Shown here: positions 47,518 to 58,290 of the stretch, one piece after another
Layout of the letters: each line of letters begins with the position of its first letter
How positions within the stretch are numbered: position 1 is the first letter of the stretch
NCBI GenBank assembly: GCA_030248135.1
Contig: JASANC010005690.1
Span: forward strand, 1 to 64,000
Origin: Theristus sp. LFF4_11
Taxonomy: Eukaryota > Nematoda > Chromadorea > Monhysterida > Xyalidae
Reading direction: 5' to 3'
Length of the DNA: 64,000 nucleotides
Made by a program: the position numbers and the translations under genes
Notes under the pieces: model-generated
Databases searched by the model: none
Told to the model about the DNA's origin: nothing
The model's input: the letters and a program-made list of their open reading frames with translations, nothing else

Positions 47518-50500
47518 TCACTCAACGACCAAGCGCATCGTCGCAGTGCGACTCCGTGGCAGCACTGGCGAGCGGCTCCTCGGCTGGCCATAAATCGTGC
47601 GGTACAAGCTGCTCCCCAGGCTGTCAACGTTGTTCTCGTCCATGTTCCAATCACCGCCATCTGCGTTGTCAGACGAAGCCATCGCCGTTCTGTAGCCGGC
47701 CAAGTCCGTGTCGTAACGTCCACCGGCCATGAAAGTCGCAATCGAGACGCGACTCTTCTTGCGGTCATTTTCAGTTGCACTACCACCGAGCGGTTTGCCG
47801 TTGCCCCAGAAGTAGAAGCGATTCACGATCTTCGACGTCAGCGACTCCTTTGTGCCGATTCCGAACTTGCGAGCGAGGAACGGTCGGATGTCGATGAAAA
47901 TGCCGAGCAACGTTTTCAGCATGAATATGAACACCTCGACCAGCGTCACAAGCGACATGCCCATGAACAAGCCCATGGAGCCGCCGATGGCGCCTGCGTG
48001 TTAAGGTGAACGTTTTCTAAAACCAAGTTTTTAAAATTGCTAAATTTACTGAATTTACGTAAAAAATAACTTGGCAACTCAATTAAACTATTAAATTTGC
48101 TAATTAATAATGAAATTTGAAGATTTCAAAATATCTAACGTTAAAAGTGTCAACAAAACCGAGTTGAAAAGTTGAAATCAAACGGCACACGTACTGAACA
48201 CGTTCGCCGAATTCATCGCCTGCTGCTGCGTGCTTTCTTCGTAAAACGTGTTCTTGATGTAGAACGAGAGAACGGCGAAGTTTTCTCTATATTTTTTTGA
48301 AAATGAGTTTTAATGGAAAGTAAGTCGAACGTTTTGGCGACTTGCTTTGTTGAAATATAAAATATCATTTTTTTGATTCAAAAAAGCTTAGTGAGAGCCA
48401 ACTTATTCAATTGACAATTGCCTTAATCGTCTACCTGACATATTCGAGGCTTTTGTTGTAATTCGAGTACAAGCGGTGCATGGAGGGCGCGTTCGGGATG
48501 TTCGAGTAAGAGCTCTCGAGTGCATAGTTCACTCTGCGACACTCCACTTGACAGTTGCACGTTTTCGTCCAAAAATGTTGCAGCAGCACTGTGCGTTTTA
48601 GTGTTTATTTTTTTTGCTTTTGTATTCTGTAAAAGTTCAATGCATAATTTTCGTCCTACAAAAACGTTTACAATAAATGAAAGCTCGCCTACTTGCATCA
48701 TGATAGGACACGATGAATTGTTGTCGTGTGCAGTTGAACAACTGCTCAGGCTCACAAACCGAGTAATTGTTCGGAGGTGGATCTGCGCAAGAAAACCATT
48801 GTATTCGTAAAGGAAAACTGTGTAAAACATCAAGTTAAACATTTAACTTTTTAATTAAATTTTTTTAATTAGGAAAAATTAAAATTTATGAATCTACCGG
48901 TCAATGCGTATCGTCTGGGATAACATTTGCAGCTGAAACGTTCAAGACTTGACCAAAAAAATTGTTTGTTTGAATTAAAGTTTGAAGACCATCAGAGATA
49001 AGACAATAAACCGTGTACATTTCAGTGATCATATTTTCAACGCAATTGATCACACAGTTTGACGCTGTGTACGTCATGTTCAATGTGTTCCGCAGAATGT
49101 TGGAGTACGTGGAATCAAACCTGCAATGACGAAACACACAAACAACACGTTAAAAAACAATACCATTTCGCGTGCCCATCCTTGTGCCCCCTTTTGTGCC
49201 ACGCTCTTTTTAATGCCCATTTTCGCCCCATGCTATTGAAAATGACTGTGATGGTGATACGGAGACAAACAGCCGATAGGGGCAAGCGGTGTACCGCGGT
49301 AACATAGACTGTGGTACATCGGTGTACCGCGGTAGCATAGACTGTGGTACATCGCCGTCCTGTTTTCTCATCGAAGGTCATTTTCAGCATTTTCAGCATT
49401 TAGTGCATGGCACGAAAATGGCATGGTGAAGGGCATAGCATCGAAAACGGATGATTTAGCATGAGAAAAGTCAAAATTTGCTGAAAGTTTTTTAACTTAC
49501 TTGAAAGATCCATCAATTGGCAGATGCTCCCAATCTCGGATGCAATGTCCCCAATGGTCTCTGTCCAGTTGGTTCATCTTGCGAACGTTTTTTAAATCAT
49601 GTTTGCTAAACAGCAAGTCCCACGGCTGTTATATCAGAAACTGAAAGAAACTCACAACGTGAGCCGAAATCGCTCCGTACAATTTCTGTCCGGGAGACAG
49701 CACGTGGCCTTGCAAGCCCAGCATTGGGTAGTCTTCTTCCGGGTGCACGAGCACTTTGAAGCCAATGTCGTTGAAATCGGCCGTTATTTCTGTTTTGTTT
49801 TCATTGAGCAAAATGTGTCGTCACTTTCGTAAACAAGGAAAGCAACAAAAATGCCGCAATGTTGCAACGTGCGACATACGTTTCATTTCGTGCACCTGCG
49901 CGTCCAACAGGATCGCCAGTCCGTACTGCGCGCCAGCGATGTACTGGAACATCGGCATGACGTCCGTGTGATTCGCGGTCGTCTGTGCACGCAGCTCTCG
50001 TAGCTGCACGCACTTGCCAAAGTCGGTCATCAATTCGACTGCACTCGCGCAACAGTCGCTCAAGCGAACCCCACCGAACCAACAGTCACGCACCATGTCA
50101 GAGCAGGAAAAACTGCAAACGCGAAAAACCACGATTGTACAAACCATACCCGCCCAACGGTGTGGGGTACCAATGTGCGCAGCCCTCAAAACCGGTGGGC
50201 AGCCCGCAAGAAATTTTTACGGTGGCAATTTGGCGACACCGGTTTGAGGGCAGTGAACTAATTTTTTTAATGCTGTGCACCATTTTGAGTGCTGTGCACC
50301 ATTTGCAAGGCAGTTGGTGGAATGAAGCAAAGCTCGCAAAGTTTGTTTTTCAGGCTGCACACCGGTTTGAGGGCTGCGCACATCGGTACCCCACACCGTC
50401 GCGCGCGTATGGCACAAACAAAGCAACGTTGAAAGCTCGGCTGACAAGCTGAAAAGCATTAGCTAAGGCTATTATCTGGTTTTGATTACAGATTTAGTTG

Positions 50501-51760
50501 GTAATTGGTCCTCAGCGTTTCGCGTTTCGACATGTCCTCTGTTCACTGCAAGGTCTTGTAGGTCCTTTTATAAAAATTTAAAAAATCAAATTGTTGTGAA
50601 AACAAGTGGAAAAATGAAAATAAAATTGTGCAGCGGCTTGTTAGTGGAAGGAGGTCTTATAACAAAGATTGGGAACGGATTAAAGGAGTTTCACGCTTTT
50701 CAGTAAAAATTCGTGTTTTCTGTCCAGATCTTCTCAGAGCGGAGCTGTGAGCTTCAATGTTACCGTTTCAGCTGTCGATCCACTATGTCAAATTATCCTC
50801 GTGTCCCCTCCATTTGAGTTGTCACGTTTCTGCTTTATAGTTCTTATAAGTTGTGATTTTGCTGTTCAAATAATTTCCTTAGTATATTCCAATTTTTCAA
50901 TGGCATTGTAACCCCATAATTTTTGCGAAATAAAATGGACGGATGCATGGATGGAGGAAAACTGCATTTTTTCAAACTAAAACAGCCACCAACCCGGTAT
51001 CACTGTAGAACTTGTAGTAGCTGAACGATTTGTTGTTGTCCAGCTCGTACGTCCGTCTGTACCGATCGAATGCAACCTTCAGCCTGCGCATTTCCAACGG
51101 ATTCGTGATTTCGTCCGTGTAAAACGTTTCCGGCACCAAGTTCGCCATCGAAGCGTAACGAAGGTCAGAATCGGACATATTGTAATCTGTGGTGTTGGTT
51201 TTATTTTTAAATTGTTGAATTTTTAAAAGCCCAAACAACCCGCAGAAATAAAAAAATTAAACGTTAGGAGACAACATTTGTCGACTTTTGACGCCATGAT
51301 TGGATTGAAGTTGCAGATGGTAACCACCGGAAACTTTTGCCCGGCGACTTTCGGCAGTCGAAAATTGACCTGCGTCACGATCGGCTGTTTGGCGAAACTT
51401 TGAAGGATTCCGGTTGCCTGGAATATGACTGCAAACTGGCTTGGTCATGTTGAAAATACCTCTAATAAATCATTGAAAACCCTAATGTTTTGGACTTCCA
51501 AAAATACCAAAAATTTTTTTAATTTTTAACCATCCTGCAACAACTGTGTCTCATCGAGTACCAGCCTGTATGGTAAACAGCAGAAATGACGTCAGCACAA
51601 CGCCGAACCAGAACCACCGTGCGCCCCAGTGTGACGCGTTGTAGATGCGCACCAGTCCGTGGTAGGTGGTCAGTGACGAGAAGAAGTCAGCCTCATAATC
51701 GTACACGTCGTAGTGGTAACTACGGTAGCCGAAGTGACTCTCTGCTGCCGGCTCGGCCAT
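47518..51760 (-). CDS. DEG/ENaC (degenerin/ASIC) sodium channel subunit
   Basis: Eleven minus-strand exons: 51760-51562, 51428-51276, 51186-50994, 50112-49880, 49789-49659, 49577-49501, 49120-48990, 48782-48693, 48546-48435, 48286-48195 and 47993-47518. The frame is continuous, about 628 residues. Family landmarks in order: HGLVRIYNAS and TM1 (WFGVVLTSFLLFTIQA), FPVVTICNFNP just after TM1, CSDMVRDCWFGG, AQYGLAILLDAQ, YTASNCVINC, VNYALESSYSNIP, ENFAVLSFYIKN, then the pore and TM2 (SAIGGSMGLFMGMSLVTLVE) with the GxS filter, and a 110-residue cytoplasmic tail. These channels form trimers for Na+ entry gated by touch, acid or peptides. The end of exon 2 is ambiguous by three bases (51276 or 51273), and exon 6 uses a CAAG acceptor. 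Several introns hold repeats. Confidence 0.88.
49281..49356. repeat. Two tandem 37 bp units in a channel intron
   Basis: GTGTACCGCGGTAACATAGA and GTGTACCGCGGTAGCATAGA each continue CTGTGGTACATCG. They lie in the intron between exons at 49501 and 49120 of the DEG/ENaC gene. Confidence 0.85.
50144..50412. mobile_element. MITE with about 60 bp inverted ends in a channel intron
   Basis: CCATACCCGCCCAACGGTGT and ACACCGTCGCGCGCGTATGG begin imperfect inverted arms that continue through GGGGTACC, GTGCGCAGCCCTCAAA and ACCGGT. The middle holds a direct repeat, TGCTGTGCACCATTT. It lies in the third intron of the DEG/ENaC gene, about 30 bp from the acceptor of exon 4. Confidence 0.8.
50553..50992. other. 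Remaining intron 3 of the DEG/ENaC gene
   Basis: Contains a stretch (50553-50700) resembling the 5387-5628 MITE in wording (AAGGTCTTGTAGGTCCTTTT, GGAGGTCTTATAAC) but without clear ends. Otherwise featureless. Confidence 0.35.
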
Positions 51761-52155
51761 ATCACGAAATTTTCACTTTATTTTACATGAAATATTGCAC
51801 ATTGTATTTCGAGAAGATCACTGAGAAGCATTTCAAGGTCTTTGAAAAAACGTTACAAAACTACAAACAACAACAAAATGTTTGCACACATGTGCTTGGT
51901 CTCAAGCGAAAAAAGCGACGTTATCAGTGAATCTCTTCAATATCGCTACTGGTACTGTGTGTTAAATTAGAATTAAAAATAAAGTTGCTTTCACATCAGT
52001 TTGTTTGTTGTCGGAAAAAAACTTTAGTGCAGCCAGATTGCCGTTCAGTTTTTTTGTTTTGTTCAAATGCTCAGTATTTTATTCAGCCGCAAAAATGATG
52101 AAAAAAGCATTGTATACAAAGTGTTTGAATTGATACAAAGGGTTATCGCAAGACA

Positions 52156-52252
52156 GGTTACCGCGAGACGAGACAGGACACGAGACAGAGGGTCAAGAGA
52201 CGAGACGAAACACGAGACAGAGGGTCGCGAGACGAGACGAGACGAGACGCGC
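52156..52252. repeat. GAGAC pentanucleotide repeat
   Basis: Short units of CGAGA, ACGAGAC and GAGGGTC repeat for about 95 bp, with the block CACGAGACAGAGGGTC present twice. Confidence 0.85.
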
Positions 52253-52584
52253 TAACAAAAATTTCTAAACGGTATTTTTGCATTTTCATTTGTATCATGC
52301 GGATGCGCGAGCGAGCGTCAGCGAGCGGACAGCGCATCACGCATAATATGAGCCGTTTTCTCCTCGCGCGCGTTTTTCAAACTTTCTCGCTGCCCTGCAG
52401 CGAGCATAGTATAAGCCACAAACTTGGTTCTGTGCACACGAAACGAACACCCAAAGTTGTGCTTGGAGCCGCGAAAAAAATTTTATTCGACTACTTTTCA
52501 TACGCTGTAGACACGAAAAACCTATTCTGAAAACAGTGTTACTTCTTTCCCTTTGTCCTTTTTTTTCAGGTATGTAATCAACAT

Positions 52585-52930
52585 GTGTTCGCCCTTTAAA
52601 TTTTTACCTGCAACACTTTCACAGTCGAACAAAAATGTTCCCTGGGGTAATTCCATCCGGAGATTTTGAAAATTGGGTTAATTTTTTACCCAGACCCTGT
52701 TTTTGGGTAAAAAATTGGGCATTTTGTAAAGTTCGGAGGGTTTTCACCTGGTTTTAAGTGTTCCCCCTTTCAATTTTTAGCTGGGACGCTTTCACAGTTC
52801 AACAAAAATGTTTCCTGGGGTAATTTCATCCGTAGATTTTGAAAATTTAGTTTATTTTTTTGCCCGGGCACTTTTTTAAGTCAAAATTGTGCATTTTTTG
52901 AAAGTTCGTAGCATTTTGACTGGGTATTAG
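52585..52930. repeat. Two diverged 173 bp direct repeats
   Basis: GTGTTCGCCC at 52585 and GTGTTCCCCC at 52758 open two units sharing CTTTCACAGT, AACAAAAATGTT and CTGGGGTAATT. They directly precede the 149 bp satellite. Confidence 0.85.
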
Positions 52931-52969
52931 TTTTTCACTCTTACAAATTTTGTCTGAGCAACGAAAAAT

Positions 52970-54770
52970 AATAGGAAAAGGTCTAGTCCGTAGGAATTCA
53001 ATGCGCTGATCACGGATTTTGGGTTAGTTTTCTTACGTGAGCAACTATAGATGCTGAATCGTGACGATTTCGGGCGAATCGGCCGTGGAAATTGGCGAAA
53101 TCGGTCCAGAAACGAAAAACAAGAAAAGGGTGTTTTCCAGGGTAATTCAATGCGCTGATCACGGATATTGGGTTAGTTTTCTTACGTGAGCAACTCTAGA
53201 TGCTGAATCGTGACGATTTCGGGCGAATCGGCCGTGTAAATTGGCGAAATCGGTCCAGAAACGAAAAACAAGAAAAGGGGTGATTTCCAGGGTAATTCAG
53301 TGCGCTGATCACGGATATTGGGTTAGTTTTCTTACGTGAGCAACTCTAGATGCTGAATCGTGACGATTTCGGGCGAATCGGCCGTGTAAATTGGCGAAAT
53401 CGGTCCAGAAACGAAAAACAAGAAAAGGGGTGATTTCCAGGGTAATTCAGTGCGCTGATCACGGATTTTGGGTTAGTTTTCTTACGTGAGCAACTCTAGA
53501 TGCTTAATCGTGACGATTTCCGGCGAATCGGCCGTGGAAATCGGCGAAATCGGTCCAGAAATGAAAAACAAGAAAACTATGTTTTCCAGTGTAATTCAAT
53601 GCGCTGATCACGGATTTTGGGTTAGTTTTCTTATGCGAGCAACTCTAGATACCGAATCGTGACGATTTCGGGCGAATCGGCCGTCGAAATTGGCGAAATC
53701 GGTCCAGAAACGAAAAACAAGAAAAGGGTGTTTTCCAGGGTGATTCAATGCGCTGATCACGGATTTTGGGTTAGTTTTCTTACGTGTGCAACTCTAGATA
53801 CTGAATCGTGACGATTTCGGGCGAATCGGCCGTCGAAATTGGCGAAATCGGTCCAGAAACGAAAAACAAGAAAAGGGTGTTTTCCAGGGTAATTCAATGC
53901 GCTGATCACGAATTTTGGGTTAGTTTTTTTACGTGAGCAACTCTAGATGTTGAATTGTGACGATGTCGGGCGAATCGGCCGTGGAAATCGGCGAAATCGG
54001 TCCAGAAACGAAAAACAAGAAAAAGGTGTTTTCCAGGGTAGTTCAATGCGCTGATCACGGATATTGGGTTAGTTTTCTTACGTGAGCTACTCTAGATGCT
54101 GAATCGTGACGATTTCCGGCGAATCGGCCGTGGAAATTGGCGAAATCGGTCCAGAAACGAAAAATAAGAAAAGGGTGTTTTCCAGGGTAATTCAATGCGC
54201 TGATCTCGGATTTTGTGTTAGTTTTTTCCTGTGAGCAACTCTAGATTCCGAATCGTAACGATTTCGGGCGAATCGGCCGTGGACTTTAGCAAAATCGGTC
54301 CAGAAATGAAAAACAAGAAAACGGCGTTTTCCATGGTAATTCAATGCACTGATCATGGATTTTGGGTTAGTTTTTTATGTGAGCAACTCTAGATACTGAA
54401 TCGTGACGATTTCGGGCGAATCGGCCGTGGAAATCGGCGAAATCGGTCCAGAAATGAAAAACAAAAAAACGGTCTTTTCCACTGTAATTAAATACACTGA
54501 TCACGGATTTTGTGTTAGTTTTTTCATGTGAGCAACTCTAGATACCGAATCGTGACTATTTCGGGCGAATCGGCCGTGGAATTTAGTGAAACCGGTCCAG
54601 AAATGAAAAATAAGAAATCGGTGTTTTCCATGGTAATTCATTGCGGCGATCACGGCTTTTGGGTCAGTTTTCTTATGTGAGCAATTCTAGGTACTGAATC
54701 GTGATGATTTTGGGCGAATCGGCCGTAGAAATAGCATAGACGAAATTGGCCTAAAAACGAAAAATGAAAA
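52970..54770. repeat. 149 bp satellite array, 12 units
   Basis: The word GGGTTAGTTTTCTTACGTGA recurs at 53021, 53170, 53320, 53470, 53619, 53768, 53917, 54066, 54215, 54364, 54512 and 54661, so the period is 148-150 bp. Each unit contains GATTTCGGGCGAATCGGCCG and AATTCAATGCGCTGATCACG. The left and central units are nearly identical and the right-hand units are progressively diverged. No open frame persists through it. Confidence 0.95.
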
Positions 54771-54858
54771 ACCTGAGTTGTCCGGGGTTTAGAAGAATGT
54801 GTGAATAACGTATTGTAATTTTGGTCCGACCTTTGGGGCTTATGTAAAAGTCAGAATA

Positions 54859-55000
54859 TTATCTAAAAATGCGGGAGACGCATATAAAAGGAGGAATATG
54901 GCCTTGTGTAAGCAGTGAAAGACTTGGCTCGACAACGCTTTTCAAGTCTCTGATGTGGTACACACGGATACAAGTACATAAGAGTCATATTTTTGCGCCG
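54859..55000 (+). repeat. Inverted repeat arm A (about 140 bp)
   Basis: From ATTATCTAAAAATGCGGGAG to TCATATTTTTGCGCCG this arm reads, as far as I can see, identically to the reverse complement of 55749-55893. It contains CATATAAAAGG (TATA-like) and a small hairpin, GACTTG with CAAGTC. Function unknown. Confidence 0.85.
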
Positions 55001-55375
55001 TTTATTCTTTAGTCCGGTTGCAAGTGGCAACCCTCGTACATTGTAGACAAATGAAACTTTCACATTTGCTTTTTTCTAGCATTTAGCGACCTCTAAAACC
55101 ACTAAAATAACGATCAGACTTTAGATCGCTGACACTGGTTTGCACAAAGTGTATCGCAGAGGCATTGGGAACGCAAGGTCTCCTTCTGTGGCAATGACTC
55201 ACCGGTTTATCCTGTCACAAGAGTTTGGTAAAAAGGGTGAAAATCAACGGAAGACAACACTTTTTGCACTGGTGCTGCTGTATGCACAGCGGTGCGTACG
55301 TTAGCAACAACGATAAAGCTACATGCAGCAATGTTTTGCAATCTCTGATATTTCTGTTTTTTTGCACAGAATTTA

Positions 55376-55639
55376 CAGTATAGCCGATTAAACATGGCAG
55401 CTTTTTTCAGGGTGCAAGGAGCGCGCGAATTTTGAATGAAAGAAAAAGAAGTTCAGAAACCAAATTGTATGCAAATTTGACGCGTTTTTTTTAAACTAAT
55501 GGATTATCCGTATTATTCTGTTCATTCTTTCTCCCTTGCACACATGATTAGGAGTTATGTTGGCATTTTTGAAAAAGACAACTCCTAGTCTGCGACTGAT
55601 CCCGCCTTGATGGACTGCCTCATTTATTCGGCCATGCTG
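55376..55639. mobile_element. 265 bp TA-target MITE, copy 2
   Basis: Begins CAGTATAGCCGATTAAACAT and ends ATTCGGCCATGCTG, with TA on both sides. It lies inside the loop of the 140 bp inverted repeat. Confidence 0.85.
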
Positions 55640-55748
55640 TACAGAATTTCGCACATGATGTGATTTTAGACTAAACTGAAGAGGACAATAGAAAAATATC
55701 TAGATAACTTCAAAGTTTTTACGCTTTTCAGCAAGCTTTTAAACAACA

Positions 55749-55893
55749 AACGCGGCGCAAAAATATGACTCTTATGTACTTGTATCCGTGTGTACCACAT
55801 CAGAGACTTGAAAAGCGTTGTCGAGCCAAGTCTTTCACTGCTTACACAAGGCCATATTCCTCCTTTTATATGCGTCTCCCGCATTTTTAGATA
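55749..55893 (-). repeat. Inverted repeat arm B (about 140 bp)
   Basis: Reverse complement of 54859-55000, separated from it by about 0.75 kb. The sequence outside the arms differs. Confidence 0.85.
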
Positions 55894-56827
55894 ATTTTGA
55901 GATGTTTCAAACACTAAAGAAAGTGCTTGATTGTTGTTTGTTTAATTTCTTTTGTTGTTTGTTTGTTTGTTCAATCGTACATGTAAACTGTCGTCTCTCT
56001 CAGCCCAGCGCCAGCACCACAGTTTTTATTCTTTAGGCCTTTACAACGCAACACAGCAATTTTGAATTCCAGTTCCTCGCGAAAGCAATTGGTTTGGTCA
56101 GTCAGTGGCAAGCGTGTAAAACCAACGCAGAGGTGCGGCGCCATATGGTACGCCATTTGGTATGCGTAGGTCGTGTGGGGTGTACAGTGGCGCCGTAAGT
56201 CAGTTCCAAAAAAGTTTTTAACGATGCAGTGCAGGATGCAGGGCATGATGCAAAAATAGTTCCGTGTGTTCCCTTTTCTACACGAAGTCAAATCAATCCA
56301 CCAACCGTCAGATCAAACCGTCAATAGTAGCAGGCGTGGCGTGGCCGAGGCCATGCACTGGCCGAAAAAGCATTCATTTCTTATTCAAAAAAACAAAAAA
56401 AACAAAACGGTTTCAGTGCTGGGGTATGCTGGATACTCAGTTGACGATGTAAAAATCTCAACTTTGTGGAAATTAAACCATAATATTTTGGAAAATAATT
56501 TTGAGTTTGATGCGGACAAAAAGCAAGGACATGCTTTTTGAGACCAGCGCAAGCAACAAAACAAAAGTGAAAGTCATGACTCGTGAAGATCATTCTGGGC
56601 CAACAAACTGTCGTGAAGATCAGTTCAGCAAAAGAACAAAAAAGTTGAAGACCAGACAAAAAAATATTTGTAACTATCCAAATTAGATTCAATTCAAGTT
56701 TCAATGATGGGCAATTACCACAAAATTATTTTTTGCAATTATCTACACCACACCACTCGTATAAAAAGCGAAAAATGGAACATCGGAATTATGCTTTATT
56801 CCATTGTTCGTCACCTACCGTGTGCAA

Positions 56828-57025
56828 ATGACTGGCACCCGCGGACACTCTCAGCGGGCGCTACAGAAGTCATCATCATCAAGCTACGCAACTGCACTGG
56901 CGCAATCGTCAAGTGTTGCTGCTTGCAGTTTCGACGGTTTCGATTACCACATTGGGCTCGCGTCAAGTGACAACAGGGCCGTGCCCGCCAATAGTGAAAC
57001 AGCGTTCTACTGCTGGCCTCGGTAA
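56828..57025 (+). CDS. Possible first exon or small ORF, unrecognised
   Basis: ATG at 56828 opens 65 codons to TAA. The content (RALQKSSSSSYATALAQSSS, FDGFDYHIGLASSD) looks like real protein, and CCTCG/gtaaca or TCAA/gtgaca could be donors. A possible second exon lies at 57705-57880. Confidence 0.33.
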   Translation: MTGTRGHSQRALQKSSSSSYATALAQSSSVAACSFDGFDYHIGLASSDNRAVPANSETAFYCWPR

Positions 57026-57071
57026 CACGTGTCAACCCGCCACTATCCAGTCGCTGATGTATTCCGCAGCT

Positions 57072-57320
57072 AAGCCAAAGCCTAAAGGCCCGTTTATAAC
57101 AGACGGATGCAGACGTACGTCAGCTTCGAACAAACGTAAATGCTAAAGTGACGTACCATATCATTTTACGATTTACGTTCGTTTGCACCAGACGTACAGG
57201 TCGACGTACGTCTGCATACGTCAGGTATGAACGAAGCCGTGTGCCGGCCGGACAGGGCCACGTCACTTTACGATTTGCGTTCGTTCACACCTGACCTACG
57301 TCGATGTTTGCGTACGAACT
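57072..57320. mobile_element. MITE-like inverted repeat rich in GACGTACGTC
   Basis: CGTCAGCTTCGAACAAACG followed by TAAAGTGACGTACC is inverted later as GTCACTTTACGATTTGCGTT and CGTTCACACCTGACCTACG. The middle repeats ACGTACGTCTGCATACG. The exact ends are unclear. Confidence 0.5.
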
Positions 57321-57704
57321 TTGTTTGTGGCGTATTTTGCATTTACAACTTGGATTTTGCATTTTGCATTTGTACCACAATTTCCATGCGTTGTTGTTTC
57401 CGTGCGATTTTAAAAGTAGACTTCATGATTGCGGCAAAATTTTACGCGCGGCGAGATAAGTATGCGGCGTATTTATGCTTTGCGGCATAATCTTATCAGA
57501 TCGTGCCATATGGGGCATGACCGGTTTCATGCGGCCGCATGAACTCGGGCATGGCGTATGAATCTGACGTCACTTTACAAACTTCCTAAAAGTGACGTGC
57601 GGCTCCTATCGAAAATTATTTTTTGTTTAATCTCTCATGGTCTGTTGATTGTGATGTTTATTTCTACAAGTGACCTTTCGTTCAATTTTCATGTGAATTG
57701 TCAG

Positions 57705-57880
57705 GTTTGAATCTGTTTTGTGAATGTCGAGCACAAATCGTTTCAAGATCCCCCATCTTGCCAGTGCCACAAGGTCGAGACCGAACCATCGACTCGAACC
57801 AACGGTCGGTTGTTGACAAGAGGAAAACGATGAGCCCGACGAATAGTGATCGTGGCGGCGGCAAGCGACACAACAACAAA
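57705..57880 (+). CDS. Possible internal exon, unrecognised
   Basis: Bounded by TTGTCAG (acceptor) and AAC AAA/gtatgg (donor). Enters in phase 1, leaves in phase 0. Reads LNLFCECRAQIVSRSPILPV, then RDRTIDSNQRSVVDKRK and a glycine-basic end. Could join 56828 by the gtgaca donor at about 56972 (phase 1). No family recognised. Confidence 0.33.
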
Positions 57881-57926
57881 GTATGGAAAACCAGTTGTGA
57901 TCTACTTTTGTTTTTATTTCTTGTTA

Positions 57927-58191
57927 CAGTATGGCCGAATAAATAAGGCAGCCCATCAAGGCGGGATCAGTCGCAAACTAGGAGTTGTCTTTTTCAAAAA
58001 TGCCAACATAACTCCTAACCATGTGTTCAAAGGAGAAAGAATGAACAGAATAGCACGAAGAATCCATTAGTCCAAAAAAACGCGTTAAATTTGGCAGACA
58101 ATTTGGTTTCTGAACGTCTTTTTTCTTTCATTTAAATTTCGCGCGCTCCTTGCACCCTGAAAAAAGCTGCCATGTTTACTCGGTCATTCCG
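57927..58191. mobile_element. 265 bp TA-target MITE, copy 3 (inverted)
   Basis: Begins CAGTATGGCCGAATAAATAA and ends ACTCGGTCATTCCG with TA at 57925-57926 and 58192-58193. It lies 100 bp from the telomere-like array. Confidence 0.88.
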
Positions 58192-58290
58192 TAGTTTATG
58201 TGTTTGTCGTGTTATAAAGCCAAAGGAACTATCTTGGTTGTATTAGTTTCGAAATCTTGTTTTTTGTTGAACTGGTGATGAGAATATTCT

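Noticed and set aside
54859..55893. Known small nuclear RNA, 5S rRNA or spliced-leader gene in the 140 bp inverted arms
   Set aside because: I compared the arms with the remembered core motifs of U1, U2, U4, U5, U6, 5S and SL RNAs and found no match.
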